Assembly (NCBI GenBank): GCA_015698045.1 | Contig: BLAL01000215.1 | Span: 186,001 to 250,000 of the forward strand | Direction: 5' to 3' | DNA: 64,000 nt | Source: Rhizophagus clarus | Taxonomy: Eukaryota; Glomeromycota; Glomeromycetes; Glomerales; Glomeraceae | In this document: positions 46,048-59,199 of the stretch, piece by piece | How positions within the stretch are numbered: position 1 is the first letter of the stretch | How the letters are laid out: the number at the start of each line of letters is the position of its first letter | The notes under the pieces: model-generated | What the model was told of the DNA's origin: nothing | The model's database searches: none | Seen by the model: the letters and a program-made list of their open reading frames with translations, nothing else | Translations under genes and position numbers: made by a program

Positions 46048-48996
46048 TTTAAGTTTTTTTTTTTACAAAATAAATTTTGCACAGACCATAGCCTATTTAT
46101 ATACTATTGTTATCTAATAAACAACAATGATAATAAAAAACCATTTTTTAAAAAAAAAAAAATTTTTTACAATTAGAACAATTAAATAAATAAATTATAT
46201 TGTTCTTTTTGATTACTAATCTTAATTAGCAATAATTATTTTATTTTAATATTGTTTTCATTGAAAAAAGAATTTTAAAGTGCTAGCAATTTATATTTTA
46301 GCTAGAAAAATTTTTTTTATTATTACAAAAAAAAATAAATATTGTTTCTCTCAAGTAAGATAATTAACTATAATTCAGTGTATTTTATGCAATACTGATC
46401 ATTCGATGAGCTAATCAATATTTTTTTTTAATCATCTAGGAAAAAGAATTAGCCGTTTAATTTTTTTTCACTATATTAATTTATCTAATACTTTTTTAGA
46501 TTAGTTTTTTAATTAAAAGTAATTAAAACATTAGTCAGCAATTAATTTGACAAATTTTTTTTTTCAAAGACCAAATATAGAAAAACACTGAATCACGTAA
46601 TTTTTTTTACCAATGTTTAATGACTGCCAGATTTTACCAATTTTTTATCAAATTAACTAATACTTTTTTAGATTAGAATTCAAAAAAATAGGCGTAATGC
46701 TGATCATCTGATTGAAAACAAAAAAAAAATTTATTGCGTAGTGCTGATCATCTGATTAGCTAACAAATTTTTTTTTAATCCGTATAAAATATATAATGTT
46801 GATTATGGAAATTACCAAAATTTTTTTTTTTTGCCATAAAAAAAATCCCTTTTTTTTTCTCCTTCAATTTAAAAAACATATTTAAAGAACCTCTGTCCCG
46901 ATAAAAAACTGAAGGGGAACAATTAAATAGATATTAGATATTAGATAACCGATATTAGTTAATAGTTAATTTGATAATTATCAATTATTTAATTAACAAT
47001 TAATAATTATCAATTGTTTAATTAACAATTGTTAATTAATATTAATTAATAATTGTTAATTTAATAATTGATAATTATTAATTGATAATTAATAATTGAT
47101 AATTAATAATTAATAATTATTAATTAATAATTGTTAATTTAATAATTTGATAATTATTATAAAAATGGTTTGCGAAAATCCTTCCTTTTCTGTATATTAG
47201 AAGGCAATGATCTGCAATTTTGTGTTATACAAATTGTTTAATAAGGCTAACATATTACCATAATTGCATTAGACCTAGTCAGTTTTTTCCAACTAAAATT
47301 TAATTATTGTTAAAAAAAATTGTTTTTGGGTTGTTGTAAAATAAAACGTTAATAGTAAATAAATATATGCAAAAACCCTAAAAATTTTTTTGATTTGAAA
47401 AAATTTCTTTCGATTTAAGCAAAAGTTGATTTATTTGATTTATTTCGATTTGGGCCAGAATCAAGCTTTGACTTTATGAATTCAGCTGGAATTAAGAAAA
47501 TCACATGGGCAAAGATTATTTTGAAAAATACGAGGGTACGTATCATGTTGGAAGCCAGATTTCAGATCGAAGAGCAAAGACCTCGTTATTTGTAATACAC
47601 TTATCCTAACACCAGTGGACAAAAGAAGAAGCAAGTTTCTTCAGAAAGGCCTATAAAGAGTTAAGAAGAAGACGCATTGACATTTACGTTGTACTAAAGT
47701 AATAACTAAAATCTGAACCCTAGAAAAATATTAAGAATATACGGGGTATAAACCAATTAGACCATTGCTACAGCAACATTATTTTTCATTTCATGAGATG
47801 GGTGTTTTAATGAAATATTTATTTATGTCCCAATACGGGTTCAGATAAAAATCATTCTTTGTAATACAATAAATATAAAGATTACCTGACTAAAATAAAT
47901 AACTACACTATACGTAATTATACTATTCTATTACAAATGATACGAACTCTTTCGATCCAGAAATTTGTCAGAAAAAAGAACGCTTAATAAATACTATTCT
48001 TCATGTGATTCAAAACATAGAAACTTTTGGGAAAAGGCCACGTCGGGAGAAAACTCAAGGAACATAAGAAGCCGATCGATTTTAGCGAAATTTTTAGTAT
48101 TTTAGCAGACATATCAAAAAGATTAACTTAACATTTCGTATTTAGCCCACATTTTTCTGTTTTTAGAGTGGTATATAAATTTACGTTAATGTTTTATATG
48201 AATTTTATTTGTTTGTCTCAACCAATAGGAAGGTTGATAGTAGTTGACGAGGACATATGTTTGCATGTCTCTTTCTTTGTTAAATAAATGATAAAGGAAA
48301 TGCACATATAATGTGATATATTTTTTATCATTTATTTAATATAGAAAAATGTGCTAATGTAAGTAATACTTATTTGATATAGACAATTTATGCAATTTAT
48401 TATTTTTTGTAATAATGAGTTGAAAGTTGCATTAAGTTAACCATTATTATCTGTTATGTATGATATGAATTATTTTAACTTGACAACAGTAAAATATCTT
48501 AATTGATAAAAATATATTAATTATTATTAACCTATATATACAATATGACTTAAATTGAACAGTAATCATAAATAATTTATAATAAATATTTTTAAAATTG
48601 TATTGACTAATTTTTAGTAACGTATATAAATTATTATTTTAAATTCATAATTAGTTATTTGCAACATTAATTATAATTATATATGACATGAATATTCATA
48701 ATAATGGTCAATTAATAATATTGTTGTAACAATATTAACTAATATAATTTTAATTGTAATCATTATTATAAAATGTAAGTTTATAGGTTATTTTGTGCGT
48801 TGATGAGTCAGTTTAAGTAATTATTATTCATAATTATTTTTTGTATTTAAGATCTGATTTTTTTTTGCTTTATACACTTTTATTATTTTGCTTGTTTTTT
48901 ATTACCTCTTGCTTTTTATAATTTGTTTTTCATTTTTAAATTTTTATATTATAAAAATATTATAATTAGTTTTTTTTTATAATTAATGAACCAATT
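46048..48996. other. AT-rich Helitron interior of copy C
   Basis: Counterpart of 22101-24960. It includes an AATTATTAATTGATAATT repeat tract at 46960-47150, longer than in copy B, and the small gene candidate at 47476-47702. The rest is AT-rich with no recognisable gene. Confidence 0.5.
47476..47702 (+). CDS. Candidate 48-residue Myb/SANT-like small protein, copy C
   Basis: Exon 1 47476-47535, intron 47536-47615 (gtacgt...cag), exon 2 47616-47702 opening WTKEEASFFRKAYKEL and ending in TAA. Frame, intron and length are preserved in copy B (23394-23620). The single Trp-led helix and Arg cluster suggest a partial SANT repeat. It could be the remnant of a larger gene. Confidence 0.3.
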
Positions 48997-50894
48997 ATGA
49001 GTGCAACAACTGAAAATTGTATTGAATTAACTAAATCAACTGAAAATTATATTGGACATGAAGGTAAAAAAGTTTTATAATATTTAATAAAAGTACTTAG
49101 CATTCTTTCAGCAAGAAAGATTTTTATTACAATATATCATTTTATTCAGTTTTTAATCAAATTTTTTTTAATTATTGTTAGATTTTATTTCTTACTTAAC
49201 TAATGAATCAAGAAATTTGTCTTATCGTAGCTTTTTAAATTTTAACCGAGATACTATTATTGCTTCACTGACATCATTAACTAGTTTTTCATCAACATTG
49301 GCTAAGTGGCAAAACTTTAATATTACTTGGTATAATCGTTTTTTGAGTGCAGCTAAGGAATTATTGGAACCAAATGCTTTTATTGAATTAAAGAAAAAGG
49401 TGCGTTTATTTTTTATTTTGCAAAGTATGGGTAACTCCAAATACTCGTTGGGTCACTTAGTGAGAATTACTGTCTTGTTCTCCTGGTAACCACTCCAGGC
49501 CCTCAATTCAGGCATCCTTACTTTGTTGTTAGTAAAGTCTGCTAATTCTGGAGGAGGAATTGGCTATGTATCTTCTTTACTACTAAATAAAAAATTGATG
49601 CACTATTAATAATAATGTCTTTCTTATTGCAGGTTAATATAAAATGTTTACAACGCAAGAAAAATTTGCAAACATTTTGGCAAGAAATTATTAAGGAACA
49701 TGAAAAGGAGAATATAGTAACTACAATTTCTGAAAAAAAAGTTCAAATTAAAGATATTTCTAAATCAGATTTATCTAAAGAGAATATTAAACTTATTAAC
49801 TACTGTTATGATATTCTTTATGAACTTGAAGATAAACCTTATGCTTATCTATTTTATAAAAATGATATTAAAGATAAGGTTATTAAATATCCAATGGATC
49901 TATTTACCATAAATTCAAAATTAGAGAATAATCAATATACAAAATTAGAAGAATTTGAAGATGATGTTCGTTTAATATTTTGTAATTGCTATACATATAA
50001 TAATGTTGAAAGTGAGATATATTGTTTAGGCAGAGAATTAGAAGCTATTTTTAATAAGAAATGGAATGAAAAACTTATTCTTCATGACAGACAAACAAGA
50101 GAATTGAAAAGGGCAAGAAATAATGATAATGATACAGATAGTCCATTTAAGAAACAAATCCGAATTTTAGAACAAAATGAGGATAAATTAGTGTATGAAT
50201 ATATCATTAATAATACTTTTCTTGTTACTTCTGCATATGAAAATCTTATTGCAGGTGACATTGTACCTTTTATAAAAATCTTGAAAACATTTCTATTAAC
50301 AAGATCAAAGATGTCTTTATTTTCTGCAAATGAGGCTGTTCTTCAGGCAATTGTTGAAAGCCTTTTGCCATCAAAATATTGTATTCCAGAACTTTCATTA
50401 GTAATGGATGGCAACAAACAAAAAGGATTTGGTCGGTTTGGCTATTCAGACATTTTTGTATTAAAAGAAACAGGTGATAATGGTATTAGTTTAGAATTAA
50501 AGTATATTTCATTAGTTGGTTTGATAAAAAATCAAAAAAATAAGGTTAACACAAAAGATTTAGAGAAATTAGACAAAACTCTTGAAAAGGAAGATGAAGA
50601 AGTTTTATTAAAAAGTATACTTACTGGTCAAAAGAATACAAAGAAACAATACAGATAACTATTAATGAAGTATTGAACAGTGGAATAAATCAATTGCAAT
50701 CATATATGAATATAATTTTAAAAGGAAAACCTGCTGATTATTTTAGTTCAGGAGTGTTTGATGAACGTGTAAAAATAACCAAATCAAATCCTAATGAGCT
50801 AAAAGGATTTGTTATCATAGTAGTTAGTTTTCAACGCATCTTGTGGAGACCTGTTGAAGAAGTAATATCCAATTATGTTTATAATAAGGTTTAA
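48997..50894 (+). pseudogene. Bromodomain / PD-(D/E)XK nuclease, copy C
   Basis: Exons 48997-49063 (ATG 48997), 49182-49399 and 49633-50894, with introns of 118 and 233 nt identical in position to copy B. After ~115 N-terminal residues comes a complete bromodomain: YPMDLFTINSKL, EEFEDDVRLIFCNCYTYN and IYCLGRELEAIF. Next is the nuclease domain with FGYSDIFVL and SLELKYISL (Asp, Glu, Lys of PD-(D/E)XK). A 4-base deletion near 50612 relative to copies A and B shifts the frame, and the remaining ~73 codons continue in another register. Bromodomains bind acetylated histone tails; fusion to a nuclease suggests a chromatin-targeted DNA-cleaving cargo protein, which is inference. It is antisense to RepHel. 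Confidence 0.7.
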
Positions 50895-52820
50895 ACTACA
50901 ATAAGCATAAATTTGGTTGATAATTATAACAAATCAAATCTTTGGCATCATTTAGACGTAATATCTAGATAAAATCCAAAAAAAGAAGCAAAGAATTTAA
51001 TAATAGAAACTCAAATACAATATTTCCATTTAAAGTGAGTATTAAAAATAATCTATCTTTCATGTATGTCATGGTGAAAGTCAGGAGTAATTAGGTATTT
51101 TAAAATTTTATAATAAAAATTTAAATAAAACTTATGATTTGTAAAAAGTTGTACGAATGTATGTTTCATTCGGAATAAAATATTTTAATTACACTTGTTA
51201 TAGCAAGATTGCAATAAATTCATATGGAATTTAATGCGGTAAATAATGCAATATCTGTGAAAAGTTATTATTAGAATACAAAAATTAGTTCTCAATTTCT
51301 GGCACATTAAAAGCGTGAAAATTAGAATAAATCAATGTTTTATCCCTAAAACTTAAGTGCTTGAATTATCTATAATTATTTAGAGAAAAACCGCCATATC
51401 TAACTTGAAAGTTTCTTTTACTTCAAAAAATTCTCTAATAAAAAGTTCACTTTAACGTTATTTTCTTGTTTTTCTGAACCTTACACATTCTTATTCACTA
51501 ATAAATAAGAAGTTAAAAATTGCTTTACGTGAATATTTTAAGTTTAAACATGTGATTAAACCTGGGTCAAGCAAAGGTATGACCTGAACCCGACTGGTGT
51601 TGAATGTAAGATTCTTGTCAAATACCAATAAGTCCGATTTTGTTTTAATTACAAGTCGGATCAACTAGCAAAACAAAAAAAAAATGTTTCATAATATTTA
51701 GTATTACCAACATTTAAAAGCTTACAGTCCAAATAATCATTTTTCTTACAATCACATAAACTAACTTTTAATATTTGTTATATGTTTCTGTTGAATATTA
51801 AACATGTCGTAGAAATTCTTTCACTATTTTACATTCTGTTAAAAATTTATTGTGCCTATAGTCGTTGGCTTGTTGTATTAGATATGTTACAATATTAATA
51901 ATATCATTCATTTATTTAATTCATTTCCTGACACTTTTACATGTTTTCTGCTTGAACAAGAGCAACTTTTATGAGATGATATATAACAAAATTTATAAAA
52001 TTTAATTGCGTAATGTGATGTATAATAAAAAAAAAACCATACTCTACATCTTTTAAAATATGATATTATGAGAATCCAATCTGTATTTAAAGAAAGTTTC
52101 AATATATATATGCTACAAAAAAACTATCTAAGAAACAACTGAATATAATTATAGCTTAGTCAGATATATTTTAGGTTTAAATAGAAATGACAAAGAAATA
52201 TGACGATTGATTTTAATTGATTACAGTAAATATTATAAATTTAATACTTTATCTTAAAATAATGAAATGTTCTAATGATGAAATTGTTTTTAATTTAAAT
52301 AGTTCTAAGCGAGAAAAGAAAAAGGACATACTGTATAATAATATACATTATTTGAGAATTTACCGTAATATTACCAACATGGTTACAATAAATTATAAGC
52401 TGTCAGTAAAAACTGATCTTTGAATTTTGAATGTTTGTCGCTTCATCACAATTATTTTATCTATTTTATTTCACATAAGTTGAGTTTGTAGTAAAAGAAT
52501 TCCTACTTATGGGTTAGTTATTTGTTGGTAGGTTATATGAGAATCGTAAAGTTACCAAATAAAATTATATAATAATTTGTTGCAAAGCAATATAGCAGAT
52601 TTCAACGTAATTCGCATAGTTAAACAATTTTTGAGACATTTTGCCAAATATACATATCTATCACTGGCTATTAATATCATCATAACAAACTTTATTAATT
52701 ATAAACAATAAATTTTGTTTACGTTATTTTTAAACAATGCATAGTTACAACAAGATTATAATTAAATTCTTTTCAGAATTTTAATTTACAACATAAATAA
52801 AAGCAAGAATTTTACCATGA
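50895..52820. other. Non-coding Helitron arm of copy C, ending at the 5' terminus
   Basis: Homologous to 4373-6297 and, inverted, to 18274-20198. AT-rich with no supported gene. The last bases form the Helitron 5' end on the minus strand. Confidence 0.5.
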
Positions 52821-53302
52821 TTTCCATAATTCATCATTTAATGAGAGATCCCCACAATAATATAAATTCATAATTTTGTAATTACATGATTACAGTACAT
52901 GCAATACATGAAAATGTATCACTCTCTTGAACGCCATCAAATGCAGTATTGAATGTGATCGCTTTTGCAATTATTTTACTTGTTAGACTCTGCGGCCTAC
53001 TCGGTATTCTGTGGTTTACTCAGCTTGTTCAGTAATCTTATCCAAATTTCTTTATTGATTTTGCGTGTTTTATTCTATGGTTTACTTTAAAAATCTTATC
53101 ATATGATGACGATATTACTCAGTAATCTTTTCCAAGATTTTTCAATAATTTTATGCATGATAAAAAAAAACTTTTCCCCATCGATCATACGACCAAAATT
53201 TTTCGCAGGAAAAGAACATTTTCGTTACTATTAAAGTTACTTTATTTTTCGTTTCTTTTACAATATTTTTCTTTTTTCGTTATATCCTGATACCAAAACA
53301 AC
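52821..53302. other. Spacer between the Helitron and the LINE, with the 77-bp repeat
   Basis: Contains the second copy of the 77-bp repeat (53082-53158) and short variants of it just upstream (tttactcagcttgttcagtaatc at about 53015). The last 140 bases may be the 5' leader of the LINE. Confidence 0.5.
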
Positions 53303-55541
53303 ATGTCTCAAACTTCTTCTTCTAAAAGACAACTACGTTCTCATGTTACAAAGACATATAAGAATAACGATGAACTAGACTCTACTATTGCTCAAGACTC
53401 CTACGCTGTTAAACCTACCAAAGCCCAACCTTACGACATAGAAAACAGTAAAACTAAAAAACTCAAAACTATACAAAAAAATAAAGATATTACTTCAACC
53501 TCTCTTCCAAATACTACTATCTATATGGAAGACGTTATCGATACCCACGACAATAGTATCATTAACAACTCTACAACTGAAAATTCTCAAGCTAGATTGT
53601 CACATGACAAGAATGACAATCAACAGGCACAGAACCAATCAGAGAATAGTACTTCAAAAACTTCCTCTTCTGGAAATCAAACACTCAGATCTACGCCTAA
53701 ATTAGCTACTGATGAAATGATGAACTCCTCGATTTGGAAATTTCACAAGAAAACCCCCTTGAATACAAACATTACGAATTATTCATCTCACGAGACTCTT
53801 TTTTCAAAGAAAATAAAACATTCGAAATTCTCAACTTTATTAAAAATGCCTTTGTCAACGAAAAAGATTTTTTCGAGGTTCATACTAAGAAGCATCTTAC
53901 ATATGAAATATTTATCTTACGTTTCATTAAAGAAGAAACTAAGAATAAATACAAGAACGAACTTCACCTGGTTATCTAAAAGCCTTTATATGATTATACC
54001 AATGAAAATGTACATACCTTAATCCAAAAAAAATTGGAAGATATTTCTAATCGCTCCAACAGATTAGTAGATATCCCTCACAAACTTGACTTTAACCTCA
54101 TAATCGCACATTTAGCAAACATTACTGGAGTGTCTATCACTCATCATAAAGACATCACCCCAAAACAAAAACCCACTAGTAAAAAATCTCCACAACAAGT
54201 TAATCATAAACACCCTATGCGTCACCACTCAAACAACTACTAGTAAGATTCGAGAAAAAATCTGCTACTAAATATCTATACAAAAACGAACACTGGACAC
54301 TTGCAATCGGAAACTCTCTCATCCGAATACTCCATCCTGATATCGCTCACGAAATATCAGCATAAAGAACATCATACAGATACTTAATCAGAGGACTTCC
54401 CCTCAATACCAATATTAGAGATATGATCCCCATCCTCAAAGCGATCAAAGGTCGAACATGCACATTCAACGCCACCTCAAGAAACTCTATTAGTAAAACT
54501 GCCTTTGTTTATACTAACAAAGACAACTACACGAAAGAACCAAATAAAATCCAAAAAGCCATACTTCAAAACCACAACATATTCATAGTAGCCCAAGATT
54601 ACAAAGGTGACTCCTGTACAATTTGTGGAGATCCTCAACACACTTACGAAAATTGTAATAGCGAGCATAGACTCGATCTTAACAGCTCACAAAAAATTTA
54701 TATGCCCAAATACCTCAAAAAAGACCGTACTAAATTAGAAAACAACTAGGATATTAATAATAAATATAGATATATTATTAGTCCTGACCGTAAAACTAAA
54801 CCTACTCCGCCAATTACAATCTCATTGAACCAAAACGGCAAAAGACCTATTGTTCCTACAAATAGTAACAATCATCCAGACGTTAATGCTAACGCTAAGA
54901 CACTAAAATAACAACTGTCTATACAACCACATCTAAATGCCATGCATGAAAAACGACTCACTGAAGCCAACGATAAAATTTCCAAATTGGAAAATGCCCT
55001 CAACGCTCTCTCAACTAAATACGAAATGCTTGAACAACAAATCAAAACGATCCACATACAACACAATACACAAAATACTTCAATTGATAACCTCAAACAA
55101 AATTTTTCTAAAATTACAAAACAAGTCGATGATTATCAAATGACAAAATTGACCATTAACAATAAACTTGATTTTATTATAGAAAAAATTTCCAAAAATT
55201 CACCCATTCCATCTCATCATAGCACCTACTCGCACAAATCTCCTTATGAACATATCACAAGGAAACAATATAACGAGGACCCACTCCACCTCACCAACCT
55301 CTCCAAATATCAGGAAATTGTACCTGAGATAGATATTGACTACAATCAACATCAACAAGAAGAAACAGAAACCCACTATGATACCTCATCCCAATTTGAC
55401 CACAAATCAGGATATGGACCCACGAACCCCAAATCAGACACAGATACCGATAATCATACAATTGATGCTGTCGTTCACCCCTCAGAACTTTCCATCGACA
55501 GCAACCGCAGTGGAATCTTCAGATTACCCTCTTTTTTCTAA
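53303..55541 (+). pseudogene. LINE ORF1 protein (CCHC zinc knuckle and coiled coil)
   Basis: Starts at ATG 53303 (MSQTSSSKRQLRSH), a basic Ser/Thr-rich leader. A frameshift near 53740 moves to the frame at 53734-53979, and others bring it to 54034 and beyond. The central domain ends in a knuckle, CTICGDPQHTYENC, at about 54615-54660. A coiled coil (54942-55150) and a polar tail follow to 55541. In-frame stops: TAA 54363, TAG 54747, TAA 54909. Such proteins bind the element RNA and accompany it to the nucleus. Confidence 0.65.
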
Positions 55542-55647
55542 TTCTACCCCAGGTTTTTTTATTTTGGACTTATTTCTGATTATTCCCATTTTTTGATTAA
55601 TTCAATTTCATTTCAATTTCATATAAATTTTATATCATTGTGTAATT

Positions 55648-57060
55648 ATGGAAGTACAACATATTAATAATTCAAAGGTTCCCAGTTCGATTTCTCCCCT
55701 ACCACCACAAAATGTTACCCCCCACACGACAAATATTAATTTTGACAATAGACCAATTTCAAATTTAAATGATCTCCTCACACTAAACGTTATTAATGAA
55801 CTCAACCCTAATTCAATCCCTTTATACAACCCTGATAACAATCAATATTTTATAGACTACGTTAGAATAGGAACAATCAATATTCAAAGCGGTTTCAATA
55901 CCAAAAAAGACAATATTAATCTATTTTTCAAACAAGAGAATTTTGATATTTTAGGACTCACTGAACTAGGCCTAATTATCTCAGACAAATTTCTGAAAAA
56001 AGAATATTTTGACAATCACGTGATAATATACGACATGAGCGGAACTAACGATAGAAACAGCGGCGTTGCTCTAATCATATCTAAACCTTTCTGTAAACAT
56101 ATCACAAAAACCAAATCCTATAAAGGACGACTAATATGCATAGATTTATTCTTCAAGAATCATCTGATCAGAATCATTAACACTTATATACACGCAAATA
56201 ACACCAAAACTCAGTCGATCAAAGATTTGACTGACCAACTTTTCCAACTGATACTAGAAGCAAATACTAACAATTACAACCTTATAGTCATGGGGGACTT
56301 TAACGTTAACCCTTCACAATTCATCAAAAACAATCAAAAAACACAAAATGCTCCTTTTTGGAAACAAGACGTCCTTAGAAAGATTAAACGCTTTAACTTA
56401 TCGCACTCCGTCAAATATTTTCAAAACAAATATTTGCCTACTAGAACGCCTCAAACATCCAACAATTCACCCACACCTGGATCCTGTATAGACCACATAT
56501 ATGTCTCTGAGAAAATATTAGATGCCACTTTTAATTCTAACATTTTACAAATAAATAACACCTTTTTTAACACTGATCACAAATGTGTTTACATACTTAT
56601 CGACCAACAATTTTTCCATTCTAGGAAAAACCTTAAAGCCTCATCAAAAGTTACGTATCAACCTAACAATCAGCGCAGAAAAACTTTTAACTACAACTCC
56701 ATGAACAAAGACAAATGGTCCAACTACAAAACTGAATCAAAAATACAATTAGATAAACTCTCAATCCTACACAACAATGATCACATACGATCACCCATAC
56801 ATGTGGATGCCCTCCTCATCAACAAGAAATGGTCTAACATCAAAACTATTATCGATTACTCCAAGCTTCAAACTATTCCAACTTACAAATCCTTGCAACA
56901 CTATAATTTTAATACGCCTCTCCCGCTTAGGCAAAAGTTTAACAAGATTCTTGCTATCCATAACATCTTAACTCTATTCAACAGGAAAAAAATACTCCAC
57001 TGTAATCCTGATTTAGACCCATCAACACAATGGAGCAAATATTGGTCATCTTGGCCCCTA
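55648..57060 (+). pseudogene. LINE ORF2, endonuclease part
   Basis: ATG at 55648. After ~70 residues the exonuclease-endonuclease-phosphatase fold is clear: IGTINIQSGF (catalytic Asn), DILGLTELGL (Glu), LIVMGDFNV (Asp and Asn), CIDHIYVS and NTDHKC (final His). The endonuclease nicks the target for target-primed reverse transcription. The frame is open up to the hAT insertion at 57062, beyond which it reads into TIR sequence; the real continuation is at 59850. Confidence 0.8.
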
Positions 57061-57529
57061 CTAAGGTTGCTTGCCGAAACTAGGGAGTTTCGGCATGCCG
57101 AAACTGCCGAAACTGCCGAAACTAGGTTTCGGCAAGCACCTAAAAATGCCGAAATGCCGAAACTGCCGAAACTGCCGAAACTGTTTCGGCATTTCGGCGT
57201 AGTATATCATATGATATACATATAGTTTCGGCATCTGCGGTTCACAGATTAGATCCAAATCTTTTATTTTTAGGATGCCGGACTGGACTTACACATGAAG
57301 CAAGTTGGCAAATAAAGAAACGTTTCTAACGTTTCTTTCTTTTTTCTGTAGGAACGCCAGACGAAATTACGAACCGGACTTTTGAGTGGAGGTTATACTT
57401 TTCCGCGAATTAGATGCAGCTGTGCCGAATCCTAATTGACGTAACCGTAATTATTTCGGCAGAATTTCGACAGCCGCAATGCATTTCGACAGATGTAATG
57501 CATTTCGACAGTTAATTGATTATATTAAA

Positions 57530-58990
57530 AATCATTTTTTTTATTAAATGATTTTTAAAAAAAAACGTTAAATCATTTTTTTATTAAACGATTTTTATTA
57601 AAACGATTTTTGATCCTTTTTTTTTTTTTGCTAAAACGATTTTGAAACTTTTTTTTTTATCTTAAAAAAGCGTTTTTTTTTAAAATTAAACGCTTAAATC
57701 GTTTTAATAAAAAAAAAAAACGATCTAAGTGTTTTAAACTTAAAAAAAAAACGCTTTTTTAAGCGTTTTAAACTTAAAAAAAACGCTTTTTTTAACTTAA
57801 AAAAAAAACGCTTAAAAAAACGCCGGAATCATTTTTTTTATTAACGATTTAAAAAAGAAATTAAAATCGTTTTTTAATTAAACGATATAGAAAAAACGTT
57901 AAATCGTTTTTTTTTATTAAAAAATTAAGGGAAAAAAACGTTTTTATTAAACGATTTAGGGGAAAACCTGCTAAAATCGTTTTTTATTAAACCAATTTTT
58001 AAAAACAAACCGTCAAAATCGTCTTTTTTATTTAAACGATTTAAAAAAGACGTTAAAAATCGTTTTTTTTTTATAAAAAAACGTTAAACGATTTTAAGAA
58101 AACGTTAATAATCGTTTTTTTATTAAACGATCTAAAAAAGGCGCTCTTTTTTATAAAAAAAATGGCAACCGATAATCGTTTTTTTATTAAAGATTTAAAA
58201 AAACGTTAAAATCGTTTTTTTTTTATTAAATGATTTAAAAAAAACGTTAAAAATCATTTTTTTTTAAATGACAAAAAAAACGTTTTAGACTTGAAAAAAA
58301 ACGCTTTTTTTAAGCGTTTTAGACTTAAAAAAAAAACGCTTTTTTTAAGCGTTTAACTTAAAAAAAACCGCTTTTTTAAACGTTTAACTTAAAAAAAAAC
58401 GCTTAAAAAAACGCCGGAATCATTTTTTTATTAACGATTTAAAAGAAATTAAAATCGTTTTTTAATTAAACGATTTAGAAAAAACGTTAAATCGTTTTTT
58501 TTTTATTAAAAAATTTAGGGAAAAAAACGTTTTTATTAAACGATTTAGGGGAAAACCCGCTAAAATCGTTTTTTATTAAAACAATTTTTAAAAACAAAAC
58601 GTCAAAATCGTCTTTTTTATTTAAACGATTTAAAAAAGACGTTAAAAATCGTTTTTTTTTATAAAAAACGTTAAACGATTTTAAAAAAAACGTTAAAAAT
58701 CGTTTTTTTTTTCAAACAGTTAAAAAAAAGTTTTTTAAACGAATTAAAAAAAAACGTTAAAAGGCATTTTTTTAAATGACTAAAAAAAAACGTTACAAAA
58801 CGTTTTTTTTATTAAACGAATTAACGAATTAAAAAAAAGTTAAAATCGTTTTTTTATTAAACGATTAATAAGTAATCGTTTATTCCCGTTTTTTTTATTA
58901 AAACGATTAATAAGTAATCGTTTTTTTCCGTTTTTTTTATTAAAACGATTAAAGAGAAATCGTTTTTTTTTTATTAAAACTAATAAACGA
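57530..58990. repeat. Palindromic AAACGTTTT/AATCGTTTT array with a ~590-bp tandem duplication
   Basis: Short boxes (aaacg, cgtttt, aatcg, cgattt, aagcg) alternate with A/T runs, so the strand folds back many times. A block starting cgccggaatcattttt at about 57823 repeats at about 58412 with the same order of boxes (including the gggaaaa and accgc variants), showing a tandem duplication of about 590 bp. Confidence 0.6.
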
Positions 58991-59199
58991 GCTGAAGAAG
59001 TGTTTTTTTATCGCAATAATCCGATTTCGACATAATTTGGCATTTCGGCAAATTACGTCTGTAAAAATACAATACGGCTAATACGGCATTACGTCAAAAA
59101 AAAATTCCATGCCGAAATTAATTACGGCGTATTTTTACAGATGTAATGCCGAAACCGTAATTAATTCGCGGAGAAGTATAGTGGAGGTATTAATAGGGG

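Larger units (their letters stand above)
33021..52820 (-). mobile_element. Giant autonomous-type Helitron (copy C) with cargo and nested elements
   Basis: Read on the minus strand it starts with TC at 52820 (TCATGGTAAAATTC, preceded by A) and ends with CTAG at 33021-33024, followed by T. Insertion between A and T is the Helitron rule. The 3' hairpin is recognisable once the nested element is ignored: GTGGGAG arm at 39363-39371 and CCCCCAAC arm at 33038-33045. Genes: bromodomain-nuclease (plus strand), small Myb-like gene (plus), RPA-like gene (minus) and RepHel (minus). Of the 19.8 kb, about 7.4 kb belongs to nested insertions. The 5' 7.4 kb is shared with copy B in inverted orientation. Confidence 0.7.
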
